From assembly GCA_030043455.1 (NCBI GenBank), contig JASHXQ010000132.1, positions 1-14,028 on the forward strand: 14,028 nt of DNA. The letters are read 5' to 3'. Positions within the stretch are counted from its first letter, which is position 1, and each line of letters begins with the position of its first letter. The stretch comes from Nitrososphaerales archaeon. GTDB lineage: Archaea; Thermoproteota; Nitrososphaeria; Nitrososphaerales; CADDZS01. The notes under the pieces are model-generated. The model worked only from the letters and a program-made list of their open reading frames with translations. It searched no databases and was not told the origin of the DNA. The position numbers and the translations under genes were made by a program. Shown piece after piece: positions 12,881-14,028 of the stretch.

Positions 12881-13453
12881 CTAACCTACGCCGATGGGAG
12901 GCTCGTTTTCTTGCGATTTTCTAGGATGCTCTCCCTGGGACAGCATCTCCATGGAAGCCTGTTGCAGTGCATGCATTTCCTCCTTGCTCATCCTGACCTG
13001 TTGCGACAGAGACCAGCGGTGGCCGAAGGGATCCACTAATTGGCCATAGCGCTCTCCCCAGAACTGGTTGTTTAGGGGCATAACCACCCTAGCGCCTGCG
13101 GCGGTTGCCTGGGCCCATAATTTGTCGACATCCTTCGTGTAAACATGGATGGTCACAGTTGACGTTCCTACCGAAAGCGGGGATCGAACATCTGCCCCCG
13201 GAAATTCATCGGACAAGAGTATCATGCTATCACCGATTTTCAGCTGGGCGTTCAGAATTTTTCCATCAGGTGTCGCGTGTCTCAGTGTCTCTTTTGCTCC
13301 AAATGCCTTTTTGTAAAATTCCATCGCTTCTGATCCATTGATCACAACAAGGTACGGAGTCAGGGTGTGGAAACCTTTGGGAATTGGTGGGACAGGTTTC
13401 GATTTTTTTCGCCTTGTCTTCCTCGCCTTCGGTGATGCCGTTTCTCCGGACAT
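12881..13453 (-). CDS. PhnB-like VOC protein with basic N-terminal tail
   Basis: A 190-residue protein. Residues 1-22 are strongly basic (SPKARKTRRKKSKP, 7-20), then PIPKGFHTLTPYLVV begins a VOC module of the PhnB/glyoxalase type (about 24-152). Landmarks are AMEFYKKAFGAKETLRH (43-59), DGKILNAQLKIGDSMILLSD and YGQLVDPFGHRWSLSQ (about 136-151), the latter containing the GxxDPxGHxW block that places metal or substrate ligands. The C-terminal tail is Met- and Gln-rich (MSKEEMHALQQASMEMLSQG) and probably one helix. Substrate unknown; the family includes antibiotic-resistance and dioxygenase-like proteins. The ATG at 13453 follows a CATAAAAG element by about 30-36 nt. It converges with the DUF6659-like gene, with only 5 nt between stops. 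Confidence 0.88.
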   Translation of the reverse strand: MSGETASPKARKTRRKKSKPVPPIPKGFHTLTPYLVVINGSEAMEFYKKAFGAKETLRHATPDGKILNAQLKIGDSMILLSDEFPGADVRSPLSVGTSTVTIHVYTKDVDKLWAQATAAGARVVMPLNNQFWGERYGQLVDPFGHRWSLSQQVRMSKEEMHALQQASMEMLSQGEHPRKSQENEPPIGVG

Positions 13454-13613
13454 GTATGTCGCAGAGTCACTACCCGTTTCTTTTATGAGTTAGGCTTTCT
13501 CACACAAAAAATTCAGATCCCGTTACTAATTTTCTCTTTTCTAAAAAGTCGAAACGTTGAATAAGCATGAAAAAGACTGTCTGAATTCCCTCGACTTCCG
13601 GGGCGTCTTAGCT

Positions 13614-14028
13614 GTGTCTGCGATTGAAGTCAATTCTTTGAAAAAGCATTATGGACAGCTGAAGGCGGTGGACGATATCTCCTTCTCGGTTCAGCAAGGA
13701 CAGATATTTTCGCTGCTCGGCCCGAATGGAGCAGGAAAGACCACCACTGTCGAGATCCTGGAAGGACTGCGCGAGAAAGACTCCGGAGACGTGAAGGTAT
13801 TGAGTATGGATCCCTGGAAAGAGGGATACTCGCTCCACAAAAAGATAGGTGTCATTCCCCAAGGATTCCGGTTTTTCGACAAGTCAACTCCTATGGAGGC
13901 CGTGAAATACTACGCTGAGCTTTTCGATGCGAAAGTTGACCCCGAGAAAATCATCCAAGAAGTGACCCTTGACGATAGCAAACACATGCTTTTCGAGAAC
14001 CTTTCGGGAGGCCAAAAGCAAAAGGTGG
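13614..14028 (+). CDS. ABC exporter ATP-binding protein (ABC-2 type), C-terminal part off the window
   Basis: The first 138 residues of an ABC ATPase. It has IEVNSLKKHYGQLKAVDDI (4-22) and Walker A GPNGAGKTT (36-44), followed by TVEILEGL. The Q-loop is IPQG (Gln83) and the signature is LSGGQKQKV (130-138). The pattern 'EILEGLREKDSGDVKVLSMDP' with a glycine-rich GPNGAGKTTT P-loop is that of CcmA/YadG-type exporters for drugs, lipids or polysaccharide, not of oxyanion importers. The Walker B and H-loop lie beyond the window. The GTG at 13614 gives the expected short N-terminus. A permease gene is likely to follow. It is unrelated to the wtpC fragment at the other end. Confidence 0.9.
   Translation, partial: MSAIEVNSLKKHYGQLKAVDDISFSVQQGQIFSLLGPNGAGKTTTVEILEGLREKDSGDVKVLSMDPWKEGYSLHKKIGVIPQGFRFFDKSTPMEAVKYYAELFDAKVDPEKIIQEVTLDDSKHMLFENLSGGQKQKV

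Noticed and set aside
1..14028. tRNA, rRNA, CRISPR array, insertion sequence or phage genes
   Set aside because: No cloverleaf-type T-loop, regularly spaced repeat, transposase motif or integrase motif was found on reading the window. A covariance-model search was not possible here.

Overview
The window looks like archaeal chromosome, most likely a member of the Thermoproteota close to the Nitrososphaeria ('Thaumarchaeota'). This placement is inferred from gene content: Tfx-type regulators, a WtpABC-type tungstate/molybdate importer, a Dpo4-like Y-family polymerase, a TatC, a class III signal-like pilin and a small DUF6659-like protein. Many genes begin with TTG or GTG, and several starts lie a short distance after a TTAAA-type TATA box with no Shine-Dalgarno sequence, as expected for leaderless or short-leader archaeal transcripts. 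No rRNA, tRNA, insertion sequence or CRISPR array was seen. Both ends cut through ABC ATPase genes.

Positions 1-5384 form a molybdenum/tungsten region. A truncated wtpC-like ATPase points left, divergent from the permease wtpB, which overlaps a short HTH-only Tfx regulator by 4 nt. The membrane-anchored binding protein wtpA follows from its own promoter, then a small TRASH-type cysteine protein. Convergent to these is a one-domain Mop/TOBE molbindin. Next come a full-length Tfx regulator, a MoaD-like beta-grasp protein with an unusual Gly-Gly-Gln end, and a cytoplasmic seven-Asp-box propeller protein. The best regulatory signal in the window is here: the wtpB and wtpA promoters share a dyad (GCAAC-N8-GTTGC) placed the same 7 nt before a TTAA box, inside a 22-nt block that matches at 18 positions.

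Positions 5385-7790 hold envelope functions: a possible 32-residue membrane microprotein that shares its CTAG stop region with a convergent pilin-like protein, a membrane-anchored extracytoplasmic protein that may be a TIM barrel, and TatC.

Positions 7791-12350 hold two DUF72 (YecE-like) genes, a VOC protein with a histone-like lysine-rich tail, a small coiled-coil protein, a two-helix membrane protein with a CxC-x5-CxC loop, a doubtful 56-codon ORF, and a likely DUF72-dpo4 operon on the minus strand. Positions 12351-14028 hold a small DUF6659-like protein, a PhnB-like VOC protein with a basic N-terminal tail, and the start of an ABC exporter ATPase. Apart from the Mo/W region, most of these genes look like ordinary chromosomal neighbours with no visible common pathway.
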